Notes: generated from the sequence alone by a model not told the origin. A stretch of 64,000 nucleotides of DNA from Bradyrhizobium sp. JYMT SZCCT0180 (GCF_018130165.1 NZ_JAFCLZ010000012.1:124001-188000), one strand, 5' to 3'. Positions 37,285 to 45,761 are shown, counted from the stretch's first letter. Program-made: numbers and translations.

Positions 37285-38535
37285 ATGACCAAGATCGCAT
37301 CCAACCTGCAAATCGATTCCGCCCGGCTGTGGGACACCATTCATGAAACCGCCAAATTCGGCGCAACGCCGAAAGGCGGCGTGCGGCGGCTGACGCTCGG
37401 ACCCGAGGACAAGCAGGTCCGCGACTGGTTCCGGAAAGCCTGCGAAGCCGCCGGCCTCGAATGTCACGTCGACGCGCTCGGCTCGATGTTCGGCCTGCGC
37501 AAGGGGCGCGACATGTCGAAGGCGCCGATCGGGGTCGGTTCCCACCTCGACACCCAGCCGACCGGCGGAAAGTTCGACGGCATACTCGGCACGCTCGCCG
37601 CGCTTGAAGTGGTTCGCACCCTCAACGATGCCGGTATCGAGACCGAGACGCCGATCTGCATCTGCAACTGGACCAACGAGGAAGGCTCGCGTTTTGCGCC
37701 GGCGATGATGGCGTCGGCCGCCTATGTCGGTGATTTCACCACCGACGACATTCTGTCGCGGAAGGATGCCGAGGGCGTCACGGTGGCGGAGGCGCTGGAC
37801 AGCATCGGGTATCGCGGCGAGAGCCCGGTCGGCCGGCAGAAATTCTCCAGCTTCGTCGAACTGCATATCGAGCAAGGCCCGATCCTCGAGGCCGAGAACA
37901 AGACCATCGGCGTGGTCGATTCCGGCCAGGGCGTGCTGTGGTACGACGGCAAGATCACCGGGTTCGAGAGCCATGCCGGCTCGACGCCGATGCCGCTGCG
38001 GCGCGACGCACTGGCGACGCTGTCGGAAATCGTGCTGGCGATGGAAGCGACCGCAAAAAAACATGGCCCGAAGGCGGTCGGTACCATCGGCGAGGCCGTG
38101 ATATCCAATCCCTCGCGCAACGTCATTCCCGGCGAAATCGCTTTCACGATGGATTGCCGCAGCGCGGACGCCGCGATCATGGACGCGCTGGACAGGGATT
38201 TGCGCGCGGCGATCACCGAGATCGCGGCCCGGCGCAAGGTCGACGTCAAGCTCGATCTGGTCTGGCGCAAGCCCCCGACCCATTTCGATCCGAAACTGGT
38301 CGACGCCGTCGAGAACGCCGCCACGGCGCTCGGCTATTCTCATCGCCGCATCACCTCCGGCGCAGGCCACGATGCCTGCAACCTCAACACGGTGATGCCG
38401 GCGGCGATGGTGTTCGTGCCCTGCAAGGACGGTATCAGCCACAATGAACTGGAAGACGCCACGCAGGCCGATTGTACGGCGGGTGCCAACGTCCTGATGC
38501 ATACCGTGCTGGCGCTTGCCGGCGTGGCGTCATAA
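37285..38535 (+). CDS. M20-family zinc hydrolase (N-carbamoyl-L-amino acid hydrolase type)
   Basis: A 416-residue amidohydrolase of the carbamoylase/allantoate amidohydrolase group. Metal ligands are visible as H87 (GSHLDT), D98 (GGKFDG), the E132/E133 pair (NEEGSRF), H194 (ELHIEQGP) and a late His (GISHNE). The dimerisation lid has ESHAGSTPMPLRRDA. Relatives hydrolyse N-carbamoyl amino acids, beta-ureidopropionate or ureidoglycine-type compounds. It follows lysR and is followed, with a small overlap-free gap, by a D-2-hydroxyacid dehydrogenase, so the three probably form one unit. The exact substrate is open. Confidence 0.87.
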   Translation: MTKIASNLQIDSARLWDTIHETAKFGATPKGGVRRLTLGPEDKQVRDWFRKACEAAGLECHVDALGSMFGLRKGRDMSKAPIGVGSHLDTQPTGGKFDGILGTLAALEVVRTLNDAGIETETPICICNWTNEEGSRFAPAMMASAAYVGDFTTDDILSRKDAEGVTVAEALDSIGYRGESPVGRQKFSSFVELHIEQGPILEAENKTIGVVDSGQGVLWYDGKITGFESHAGSTPMPLRRDALATLSEIVLAMEATAKKHGPKAVGTIGEAVISNPSRNVIPGEIAFTMDCRSADAAIMDALDRDLRAAITEIAARRKVDVKLDLVWRKPPTHFDPKLVDAVENAATALGYSHRRITSGAGHDACNLNTVMPAAMVFVPCKDGISHNELEDATQADCTAGANVLMHTVLALAGVAS

Positions 38536-38560
38536 AATAATCAAAACCGGAGGGACTGCC

Positions 38561-39475
38561 GTGCGCGGTGTTTTTGTCGATGCCAATGAATCGCTGGCCG
38601 TGATCTTCGAGCGGCTGCAAAAGCCCGGGGATCCCGAGGTGCTTATCCACCGGGATCCCGACATCACCTCGGAGCAATATCCAAAGCTCCTCGACGGTGC
38701 CGAAATCGCCATCGTCGACCACACGGCGCTGCCGACCGAAATTGCGAAGAAGTGCACCGGGCTGAAGCACGTGGTGTTCCTCGGCACCGGCGCGCGCAGC
38801 TACATGAACCCGGAAGAACTTGCTGAGCTCGGCATCGAGGTGCACCTGATCAAGGGCTATGGCGACACGGCGGTGGCCGAATGCGCCATCGCGCTGATGT
38901 GGGAAGGCGCGCGCGGCCTCGCCAGCATGGATCGCGGGATCCGCGCCGGCAACTGGCTGCGCGATGACGCCATGCAGCTGACCGGCAAGACGTTGGGCCT
39001 GATCGGCTTCGGCGGCATCGCCGCCGAAGTCGCGCGGATCGCGCTCGGCAGCGGCATGCGCGTGATCGCCTGGAACCGATCGCCCAAGAAGCATCCGAAG
39101 GTCGAGTTCGTCGAACTAGATGAGCTCCTGACCGAGAGCGACGTCATCTCGATCCACCTGCTGCTCAACGACGAGACGCGCGGGTTGATTTCGCGTGCCT
39201 GTATCGAGGCGATGAAGCTCGGCGTCATCCTTGTCAACACCGCGCGCGGCGCCATCGTCGACGAGGAAGCGATGATCGAGGCCCTGAAATCAGGCCAGAT
39301 CCGCCATGCCGGCCTCGACGTCTTCAACATCGAGCCGCTGCCGGCCGATCATCCGCTGACCAAGCTGCCCAACGTCACGCTGTCGGCGCATTCCGCATTC
39401 CGCACGCCCGAGGCGAGCGAGAATCTGATCGGGGCGGCGCTGGAGCACTGCCGGCGGATCGCGAAGGGGAAGTAG
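38561..39475 (+). CDS. D-2-hydroxyacid dehydrogenase family oxidoreductase
   Basis: A 304-residue NAD(P)-dependent oxidoreductase. The nucleotide motif is GLIGFGGIAAEVARIA, the catalytic Arg is before the DVISIHLLLNDETRG/VNTARGAIVDE region, Glu is in GLDVFNIEPLP and His is in LSAHSAF. I chose the GTG at 38561, preceded by GGAGGG with good spacing, over the ATG at 38516, which is inside the previous gene. It lies 25 bases after the M20 hydrolase and may turn a 2-oxo acid product into a D-2-hydroxy acid or the reverse. Confidence 0.85.
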   Translation: MRGVFVDANESLAVIFERLQKPGDPEVLIHRDPDITSEQYPKLLDGAEIAIVDHTALPTEIAKKCTGLKHVVFLGTGARSYMNPEELAELGIEVHLIKGYGDTAVAECAIALMWEGARGLASMDRGIRAGNWLRDDAMQLTGKTLGLIGFGGIAAEVARIALGSGMRVIAWNRSPKKHPKVEFVELDELLTESDVISIHLLLNDETRGLISRACIEAMKLGVILVNTARGAIVDEEAMIEALKSGQIRHAGLDVFNIEPLPADHPLTKLPNVTLSAHSAFRTPEASENLIGAALEHCRRIAKGK

Positions 39476-39844
39476 GCGTTTTTCTTCCCCTTCTCCCCTT
39501 GTGGGAGTGCGGGGCCCTGTGTAACCGATTGAGATATCGGGCAAAACGAAAATCCCTGTCCGTACAGTGCCTTGTACGAGGTTCCTTGCCGCAGCGGTCC
39601 GATGGCCCGTGGGCGCCGGCGCGGGTTGGCCTTGCCTGTGGCCCCCGGCGCAGGGGCGGGCTTAGTGCGGCCTTTCCCTTGACGGCTGACGCCCCCGCTT
39701 GCCATGCGCAGGCGGTGCCTGATCGCCTGACGATGGCTTGCAATCGCAACGGTTTGGCACGCGCTGACAATCACGATGCGATTGGGATATTCTAGTTAGT
39801 AGCCAGCGCGCCTTGCGCGGCTCTCGCGAAGCAAAAGCCCGGTC
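39476..39844. other. gene-free stretch before the AT-rich nuclease gene
   Basis: No believable gene. It starts with a family C-like remnant (CTTCCCCTTCTCCCC), then a small inverted repeat CGTACA-GTGCCT-TGTACG near 39558-39575 and GC-rich paired segments around 39605-39670 (CCCGTGGGCGCCGGCGCGGG, GGCCCCCGGCGCAGGGGCGG). It could be a structured RNA or a dispersed element, but I cannot name it. Base composition drops sharply at the nuclease gene that follows. Confidence 0.4.
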
Positions 39845-40552
39845 ATGAATGATCCTGATCAACTTTCGTTTTTCGAAGACCTAGCTTCACCGACTGCGAT
39901 TGAAGTTCCTGTATTGAAAGTGTTTGACGGTGATGGGTTCCTCACCAAGATCGCCCTTTGTCAACTGACGGATAATCAAAAAGATCACCTGGAGTTCGAA
40001 GCCACAATTCGATTTGGCTTTGTCGATGCTCCAGAGCTTGAGCAAAGAGGTGGTCGTGAAGCGAGAGAGTTTCTCACTGCTTTGATCGGAGGGCGAAAAG
40101 TTTGGATTGATATCCTGACCAAGATGGATACAGGCAAATCGCTTGATCGGCATGGGCGGATTGTCGCTGTTCCATATTTGGGTGATCGATATCCGGCTTC
40201 TATGGTCAGCAATCGTTCGTTATATCTGACAGGAAATATTGAGATTGAGATGTTGCTGAATGGTTGGGCTTGGGTTCTCGAAAGATACGGGCCTGATGAG
40301 ATATATTTTGAAGCTTTGGAAGTTGCTCAGAAGAACAAGCGGGGAATTTGGGCGTACGAGGATAATGTTCACCCTTGGACCTTTAAGCGTCAGAAATACA
40401 TCGATCGCCGTTTATCCGCAAAAGAACCGAAAACTGTTGAAAAATGTCCAGCGGAAAGCTGTGTTGGAAGTGTAGTGAAGCGCAACGGGAAGTTCGGAAT
40501 GTTCTATGGATGCTCAAACTATCCGAATTGTACGTACTCACGTTCAATATAG
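39845..40552 (+). CDS. SNase-like nuclease with C-terminal topoisomerase-type zinc finger, AT-rich
   Basis: A 235-residue protein. Residues 20-180 resemble a staphylococcal nuclease (thermonuclease) domain: VFDGDG with D28/D30 for calcium, R56, VDAPE with E64, and LDRHGR with R102/R105, so the catalytic set looks intact. The C-terminus (201-229) has C201, C206, C223 and C229 in a C4 finger like those at the end of topoisomerase I, FYGCSNYPNC. No signal peptide is seen. It is much richer in A/T and in rare codons than all its neighbours, a sign of recent transfer. Its role could be DNA repair, defence or mobile DNA; none is shown. Confidence 0.8.
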   Translation: MNDPDQLSFFEDLASPTAIEVPVLKVFDGDGFLTKIALCQLTDNQKDHLEFEATIRFGFVDAPELEQRGGREAREFLTALIGGRKVWIDILTKMDTGKSLDRHGRIVAVPYLGDRYPASMVSNRSLYLTGNIEIEMLLNGWAWVLERYGPDEIYFEALEVAQKNKRGIWAYEDNVHPWTFKRQKYIDRRLSAKEPKTVEKCPAESCVGSVVKRNGKFGMFYGCSNYPNCTYSRSI

Positions 40553-40905
40553 AAATATTTGGGCCGCGATGACGCTGGCGCGGTCGTGTTGATGACGCAG
40601 GTAAAGCAGCAACCGCAGCCCGATGGCCGCAGCGAAGTGATCGCCCTCGCGGCTCTTGGGCACGGCACATCAACCTGATCGCTTTGCCCGATTGCCATTC
40701 TCGATTTGCCGATCTTCTCCGCGTCATACCACTTCATCGCCTGTGCGACGGCGGTGGCGACGATGGCCGGGTCGCCCTGCGTGTCCATGTCTTCGTGTGA
40801 GATGATTTCAAGGCGCTTGCAGACCGTGCTGTGGAACGCCTTCGATGTGCACCAACTCGACGGCGAACTCCATCGCTTCGCGCTTAGGTCCGTGGACCAA
40901 AGACA
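40548..40905 (-). pseudogene. decayed gene of unknown function, frameshifted
   Basis: On the minus strand coding-like text runs through different frames: VHGPKREAMEFAVELVHIEG...QHGLQA, then LEIISHEDMDTQGDPAIVAT...AMKWYDAEKIGKSRMAIGQ after one inserted base near 40805-40815, then KSREGDHFAAAIGLRLLLYL after a second shift, stopping near 40548. No family was recognised. The piecewise good coding pattern in three frames suggests a dead gene and not a functioning one. It directly abuts the AT-rich nuclease gene. Confidence 0.4.
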
Positions 40906-40907
40906 AA

Positions 40908-40963
40908 CCCCTCATCCGACGCGGACTGCGTCCGCGCCACCTTCTCCCGCAAGGGGAGAAGGG
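40908..40963. repeat. family C repeat, half copy
   Basis: CCCCTCATCCGACGCGGACTGCGTCCGCGCCACCTTCTC... ends in CGCAAGGGGAGAAGGG, matching one half of the family C elements at 17562-17690 and 58277-58410. Confidence 0.6.
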
Positions 40964-40971
40964 AAGAGCAA

Positions 40972-42045
40972 TCAATCCACCATATCCGCGACCGCTTTGC
41001 CGCAGGCGGTCGTGTCGGCGTTGCCGCCGAGATCGCGGGTGCGCAGCGTGCGTTCGCCGAGCGTGCGCTCGATGGCGCCGACGATCGATTGCGCCGCTTC
41101 CTTCTCGCCGAGATGCTCCAGCATCATCGCGCCGGACCAGATCATGCCGATCGGATTGGCGATGCCCTGCCCGGCAATATCAGGCGCCGAGCCGTGCACC
41201 GGCTCGAACACCGACGGGAAATTTCCTTCCGGATTGATATTGCCCGACGGCGCGATGCCGATGGTGCCGGTGCAGGCCGGGCCGAGATCGGAAAGAATAT
41301 CGCCGAAAAGATTGGAGCCGACCACGACGTCGAACCAGTCCGGATGCAGCACGAAATTCGCGGTGAGGATGTCGATGTGGTACTTGTCCCACTTCACCTT
41401 GGGATAGTTCTTCGCCATCGCCTCCACGCGCTCGTCCCAATAGGGCATCGTGATCGAGATGCCGTTGGATTTGGTCGCCGAGGTCAGATGCTGCTTCGGG
41501 CGTGACGCTGCGAGATCGAATGCGAATTTGAGAATGCGATCGACGCCGACGCGCGTCATCACCGTCTGCTGGGTGACGAATTCACGGTCGGTATCCGGGA
41601 ACATGCGTCCGCCGACGGAAGAATATTCGCCCTCGGTGTTTTCACGTACCACCCAGAAATCGATATCGCCGGGCTTGCGGTTGGCGAGCGGCGACGGCAC
41701 GCCGGGCATCAGCCGCACCGGGCGCAGATTGACGTACTGGTCGAACTCCCTGCGGAACTTGATCAGCGAGCCCCACAAGGAAATGTGATCGGGGATTTTC
41801 GCCGGCCAGCCGACCGCGCCGAAGTAGATCGCGTCGTGCTTGCCGATCCTGGCCTTCCAGTCCTCCGGCATCATCTCGCCGTGCTTTTCGTAATAGTCCC
41901 AGGAGGCGAAGTCGAAATGGTCGAAATGCACGGCCACGCCGTGCTTTTTCGCGGCCGCCTCAAGAACGCGCAGGCCCTCCGGCACCACTTCCTTGCCGAT
42001 GCCGTCGCCGGGAATGACCGCGATCCGATAGGTTTTTTTGCTCAT
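40972..42045 (-). CDS. tartrate dehydrogenase-like beta-decarboxylating dehydrogenase
   Basis: A 357-residue member of the isocitrate/isopropylmalate dehydrogenase family. It opens RIAVIPGDGIGKEVVPEGLR, has the substrate loop FRREFDQYVNLRPVRLMPG, the NFVLHPDWFDVVVGSNLFGDILSDLG segment with metal-binding Asp residues, and GNINPEGNFPSVFEPVHGSA. The FDFASWDYY and WGSLIKFRREFDQY details favour the tartrate dehydrogenase/decarboxylase or D-malate group over LeuB. It would oxidise tartrate or D-malate with NAD and Mn2+. The ATG at 42045 is the family start. Confidence 0.85.
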   Translation of the reverse strand: MSKKTYRIAVIPGDGIGKEVVPEGLRVLEAAAKKHGVAVHFDHFDFASWDYYEKHGEMMPEDWKARIGKHDAIYFGAVGWPAKIPDHISLWGSLIKFRREFDQYVNLRPVRLMPGVPSPLANRKPGDIDFWVVRENTEGEYSSVGGRMFPDTDREFVTQQTVMTRVGVDRILKFAFDLAASRPKQHLTSATKSNGISITMPYWDERVEAMAKNYPKVKWDKYHIDILTANFVLHPDWFDVVVGSNLFGDILSDLGPACTGTIGIAPSGNINPEGNFPSVFEPVHGSAPDIAGQGIANPIGMIWSGAMMLEHLGEKEAAQSIVGAIERTLGERTLRTRDLGGNADTTACGKAVADMVD

Positions 42046-42236
42046 CCTTGAAATCCTTGGGTGGCTTGCTCTTTGGGTCGTGCGCCATGCCCCAGACACG
42101 GCCTGTTGATGGCCTTGCAATGGACCAAACGGCGCGCGGGTGCAACGCTGCAGTGCAATGTTGACCGCTGATGGGCCGACCGCCTACCAATTTCGCAGAT
42201 CACTCCCCCGATACCCCTCATGAAGCGAGAATTCCC

Positions 42237-43013
42237 ATGGATCTGCATTTGCGCGGCAAGCGCGTCCTGATCACCGGCGCCTCCAAGGGCATTGGCGCGG
42301 CCGCGGCCGAGGCCTTCGCCGAGGAAGGCTGCGACATCAGGCTGGCCGCCCGCAACGGCGAGCAATTGAAGGCGCTGGCCGATCGGCTGCGCTCGGCCCA
42401 CCAGATCGACGCCTCGGTGCATGTCGTCGACCTGCGCAACCCGGCCGACATCGAGAAGCTGGTGAAGGATACGTCTGATATCGACATCCTCGTCAACAAT
42501 GCCGGCGATATTCCGGGCGGCTCGATCGACAAGATCAACGAGGCGACCTGGCGTCACGCCTGGGAACTGAAAGTCTTCGGCTACATCAACCTCACCCGCG
42601 CGGTCTACGCGCAGATGAAAGCGCGCGGCCACGGCGTCATCGTCAACGACATCGGTGCGGCCGGCGAAAAATTCGACGCGAATTATATCTGCGGCAGCGC
42701 GGGCAATGCGGCCCTGATGGCGTTCACGCGCGCGTTGGGCGGCAAGAGCCTCGCCGACAACATCCGCGTGGTCGGCATCAATCCCGGCCCCGTCGGCACC
42801 GACCGCCACGTCACGCTCTTGAAGACCCGCGCGAAAAGCCAGTTCGGCGACGAGAACCGCTACAAGGAATTCCAGAAGGGCCTGCCGCTCGGCCGCCCCG
42901 CCCACGCGCGCGAGATCGGCGACCTGATGGCGTTTTTGGCGTCGGACCGTTCGGGGTACACGTCCGGCGTGATTTATACGGTGGACGGCGGGATCAGTGC
43001 GGGGTGGGGGTAG
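42237..43013 (+). CDS. SDR-family protein with altered catalytic residues
   Basis: A 258-residue short-chain dehydrogenase-fold protein. The cofactor motif GASKGIG is at 14-20 and NNAG at 87-90. The active-site Tyr is Y150, but the YxxxK motif reads YICGS, so the Lys is Ser154, the usual active-site Ser position has no Ser (NDIGAAGEK), and the Asn of the catalytic tetrad is K112. Rossmann binding should remain. The ATG at 42237 opens MDLHLRGKRVLITGA. It may be a changed enzyme or a non-catalytic protein; neighbours do not settle this. Confidence 0.82.
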   Translation: MDLHLRGKRVLITGASKGIGAAAAEAFAEEGCDIRLAARNGEQLKALADRLRSAHQIDASVHVVDLRNPADIEKLVKDTSDIDILVNNAGDIPGGSIDKINEATWRHAWELKVFGYINLTRAVYAQMKARGHGVIVNDIGAAGEKFDANYICGSAGNAALMAFTRALGGKSLADNIRVVGINPGPVGTDRHVTLLKTRAKSQFGDENRYKEFQKGLPLGRPAHAREIGDLMAFLASDRSGYTSGVIYTVDGGISAGWG

Positions 43014-43050
43014 AGGCTGACTGTTCGCGCGGCGAGTTCGCATCTCTACT

Positions 43051-43146
43051 CCTCATGGTGAGGAGGCGCGTGAGCGCCGTCTCGAACCATGTGGCCACAG
43101 CTGTGGCCTCGCCCTTCGAGACGCGCTTCGCGCCCTCAGGGTGAGG
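43051..43146. repeat. intergenic palindromic repeat, family A (copy 3)
   Basis: Starts CCTCATGGTGAGGAGGCG and ends CCCTCAGGGTGAGG, with inner GTCTCGAACCATGTGGCC and CCCTTCGAGACG. It lies between two convergent genes and abuts the stop of the hydrolase. Confidence 0.85.
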
Positions 43147-43147
43147 A

Positions 43148-43996
43148 TCACGCCGTCCGTTCAAACAACTGCCTTATCAGCGTCGTGATCCTTCCCGTCG
43201 GCGACAGCATCTCGTGCATGATCGAAAAATGGTCGGCGCCGGGAATTTCCTCATAGGTCACCGGCAAGCCATGCCTGACGCGGTGGCCGGCGAAGTCGGC
43301 GGACTGCTTGCGCAGCAGCGGCAGTTCGGCGCTGCCGACCACCAGCGACAGCGGCTTGAGCGGACCGCCTGCCATCATCATCGGCGAGTTGCGGCGCGAC
43401 GTCGCCTCATCGGCCTTCAGTTTCTCGTTGAGATAGCTGTGCCTGATCGGCTCGAGGTCATAGATGCCTGATATTGCCATCCCGCCCCTCACTTTGGGGT
43501 GCGACAACGCCATCGAGGTGAGATGGCCACCGGCAGACCAGCCGGACACCACGATGCCGTCACCGGCCGCACCGAGCACCGGCAACTGTCCGGTAAGATA
43601 ATTGATGCCGGAATGGATTTCGGCCACGATCTGGTCGAGCGTCGCATCGGGCGCCAGCGTGTAGCCGATCAGCGCCACATTGATGCCATGCGCCATCGGA
43701 CCTTCGGCGAACACCGTGAACACCTCCTTGGCGCGCGCCTGCCAATAGCCGCCATGGATAAACAGCAGCGTCGGCGCATTGTCGGCGGCTTTCAGAAAGT
43801 CGATCCGGTTGCGCTCGCGCGGCCCGTAGCGCAGGCCGATATGATCAGGAAAGCGCTGGCGCATCGCGCCGGAGCGTTGCTCCCAGCCGGCAACCATCTC
43901 GGTGCTGCCGCTGACAGCCTCACTATTGTTGAGGCCGCGGTCGAGCTCCTGGCGGCTCATCGTCCGCCAGTCCAGCACAGAGAACAATGCCGACAT
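43148..43996 (-). CDS. alpha/beta hydrolase, kynurenine formamidase-like
   Basis: A 282-residue cytosolic serine hydrolase. It has the oxyanion-hole motif LLFIHGGYWQ, the nucleophile elbow GWSAGGH with the Ser, and a late GADHFSIMHEM with the His. HGGYW at this spot is typical of the arylformamidase/esterase group. The long N-terminal region MSALFSVLDWRTMSRQELDR is common in such proteins. The gene is divergent from an amidase across about 95 bases. Hydrolysis of an ester or formamide is likely; the substrate is unknown. Confidence 0.84.
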   Translation of the reverse strand: MSALFSVLDWRTMSRQELDRGLNNSEAVSGSTEMVAGWEQRSGAMRQRFPDHIGLRYGPRERNRIDFLKAADNAPTLLFIHGGYWQARAKEVFTVFAEGPMAHGINVALIGYTLAPDATLDQIVAEIHSGINYLTGQLPVLGAAGDGIVVSGWSAGGHLTSMALSHPKVRGGMAISGIYDLEPIRHSYLNEKLKADEATSRRNSPMMMAGGPLKPLSLVVGSAELPLLRKQSADFAGHRVRHGLPVTYEEIPGADHFSIMHEMLSPTGRITTLIRQLFERTA

Positions 43997-44091
43997 TCCA
44001 AATCTCCTATGCTGCCACGACGTGAGCGCGTTTCCACTTTGCCGGAAAATGTTCTACAGCACCATCGGGCTTCAAGAAACGACGGGAGAGA

Positions 44092-45516
44092 GTGGTGGCG
44101 GATCAAGGTCTGGTACGGGAAACGGCGTGTGCGGTTGTCAGCAAGCTGAAATCGGGTGAAGTCACGCCACTCGATCTGCTCGACGTGCTGGAAAAGCGGA
44201 TCGCCGAAGTCGACGGCCCCGTCAACGCGCTGCCGACGCTGTGCTTCGACCGCGCCCGCGACCGCGCCCGGGCGCTGATGAAAAAGCCGGTCGGCGAGCG
44301 CGGCCTGCTCGCAGGCCTGCCGATCCCGATCAAGGACCTCACCGCGGTCGAGGGTGTGCTGACCACGCAGGGCTCGCCGATCTACAAGGATAACATCCCG
44401 GCGAAATCGGACATTCTGGTCGAGCATCTCGAAAACAACGGCGGCGTGATCTACGCCAAATCAAACACGCCGGAATTCGGCGCCGGCGCCAACACGTTCA
44501 ACGAAGTGTTCGGTGCGACGCGCAATCCCTGGGATACTTCCCGCTCCGCCGCCGGCTCCTCGGGCGGTGCGGCGGTGGCGCTCGCGACCGGAACAGCCTG
44601 GCTCGCCCACGGCTCCGACATGGGCGGCAGCTTACGCAACCCCGCGAGCTTCTGCGGCATCGTCGGGCTGCGGCCGAGCATCGGTCGCGTCGCGCACACG
44701 CTCGCGGCCGCGATCGACCGCAATCTCGGCGTCCAGGGTCCGATGGCGCGCAATGTCGAGGACGTCGCCTTGCTGCTCGACGCGATGAGCGGCGAACACC
44801 CCGGCGATCCCCTGTCGCTGCCGGTGCTGCCGAATTCGTTCCTGTCCGCCGTGCGCGCCGGCGGCAAGCCGAAGCGCATCGCCTATTCGCCCGATCTCGG
44901 TATCACGCCTGTCGATCCCGAGGTTGCGGCCGTCACCCGCAAGGCGGCGCAGCGTTTTGCCGAACTCGGGGTCATCGTCGAGGAAGCCCATCCGGACCTC
45001 CGCGAAGCCCATGAATGTTTCCACGTGCTGCGCGCGTTCGACTTCGCGCTGAGCAAGGCGCAGCTGCTGCGCACCAAGCGCGACCAGCTCAAGCCCGAAG
45101 TGATCTGGAACATCGAGGAAGGCCTCAAGCTGACCGTCGAGCAGCTCGAGCGCGCCGAAGCGCAGCGCGTCGCGATGACCGCGCGCACGCTGGAATTCTT
45201 CGACAAGTACGACCTGCTGCTGGCGCCCGCCACCATCGTGGCGCCGTTTCCGGTCGAGAACCGTTACGTCGCCGAATGCGACGGCAAGAAGTTCGACAAT
45301 TATGTCGAGTGGCTCGGCATCGTCTATGCGATCACGCTGGTGTGTTGCCCCGCGTTGTCGCTGCCGTGCGGTTTTACGGCCTCGGGCCTGCCGGTCGGAC
45401 TGCAAATGGTGGCCCCGCCGCGCGGCGAGGCAAAACTTCTCGCCGGCGCCAGGCTGCTGGAAGACATTCTGGGCGTGCGCGGCACCACACCGATCGAGCC
45501 CCGCGCGCCGAAGTAA
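44092..45516 (+). CDS. amidase signature enzyme
   Basis: A 474-residue amidase. The catalytic triad of the amidase signature family is present: K81 (PIPIKDL), the cis-Ser in SRSAAGSSGGAAVA at about S156, and the nucleophile S180 in GSDMGGSLRNPASF. Two GTG codons, 44092 and 44095, can start it; GGGAGAG lies just before. It hydrolyses an amide to acid and ammonia. Nothing in the neighbourhood names the substrate. The gene ends just before a family A repeat, followed by a permease operon. Confidence 0.88.
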   Translation: MVADQGLVRETACAVVSKLKSGEVTPLDLLDVLEKRIAEVDGPVNALPTLCFDRARDRARALMKKPVGERGLLAGLPIPIKDLTAVEGVLTTQGSPIYKDNIPAKSDILVEHLENNGGVIYAKSNTPEFGAGANTFNEVFGATRNPWDTSRSAAGSSGGAAVALATGTAWLAHGSDMGGSLRNPASFCGIVGLRPSIGRVAHTLAAAIDRNLGVQGPMARNVEDVALLLDAMSGEHPGDPLSLPVLPNSFLSAVRAGGKPKRIAYSPDLGITPVDPEVAAVTRKAAQRFAELGVIVEEAHPDLREAHECFHVLRAFDFALSKAQLLRTKRDQLKPEVIWNIEEGLKLTVEQLERAEAQRVAMTARTLEFFDKYDLLLAPATIVAPFPVENRYVAECDGKKFDNYVEWLGIVYAITLVCCPALSLPCGFTASGLPVGLQMVAPPRGEAKLLAGARLLEDILGVRGTTPIEPRAPK

Positions 45517-45539
45517 TAGTGCGCGGGTGAATCGTTATT

Positions 45540-45638
45540 CCTCATGGTGAGGAGCGCGTCTTCGCGCGTCTCGAACCATGAGGCCACAGACGGGCCTGCA
45601 TCCTTCGAGACGGCGCTTCGCGCCTCCTCAGGATGAGG
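45540..45638. repeat. intergenic palindromic repeat, family A (copy 4)
   Basis: CCTCATGGTGAGGAGCG at the left and GCCTCCTCAGGATGAGG at the right with inner GTCTCGAACCATGAGGCC and ATCCTTCGAGACG. Intergenic between the amidase and the permease gene. Confidence 0.88.
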
Positions 45639-45761
45639 TTCGATAGGTTTGGGCGCTGCCGGAGGGAACCGTGCGCAGCCATCGGCAGTTACCGGTGCTG
45701 TTCGGAAGGACACACTGAACCGGGATAGCCGGGGTTACAGTTACGTACTTGGAGACCAAGC

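Noticed and set aside
39476..40552. Integrative element with attachment sites around the AT-rich nuclease
   Set aside because: No integrase, tRNA gene or direct repeat could be found, so only possible transfer is claimed.
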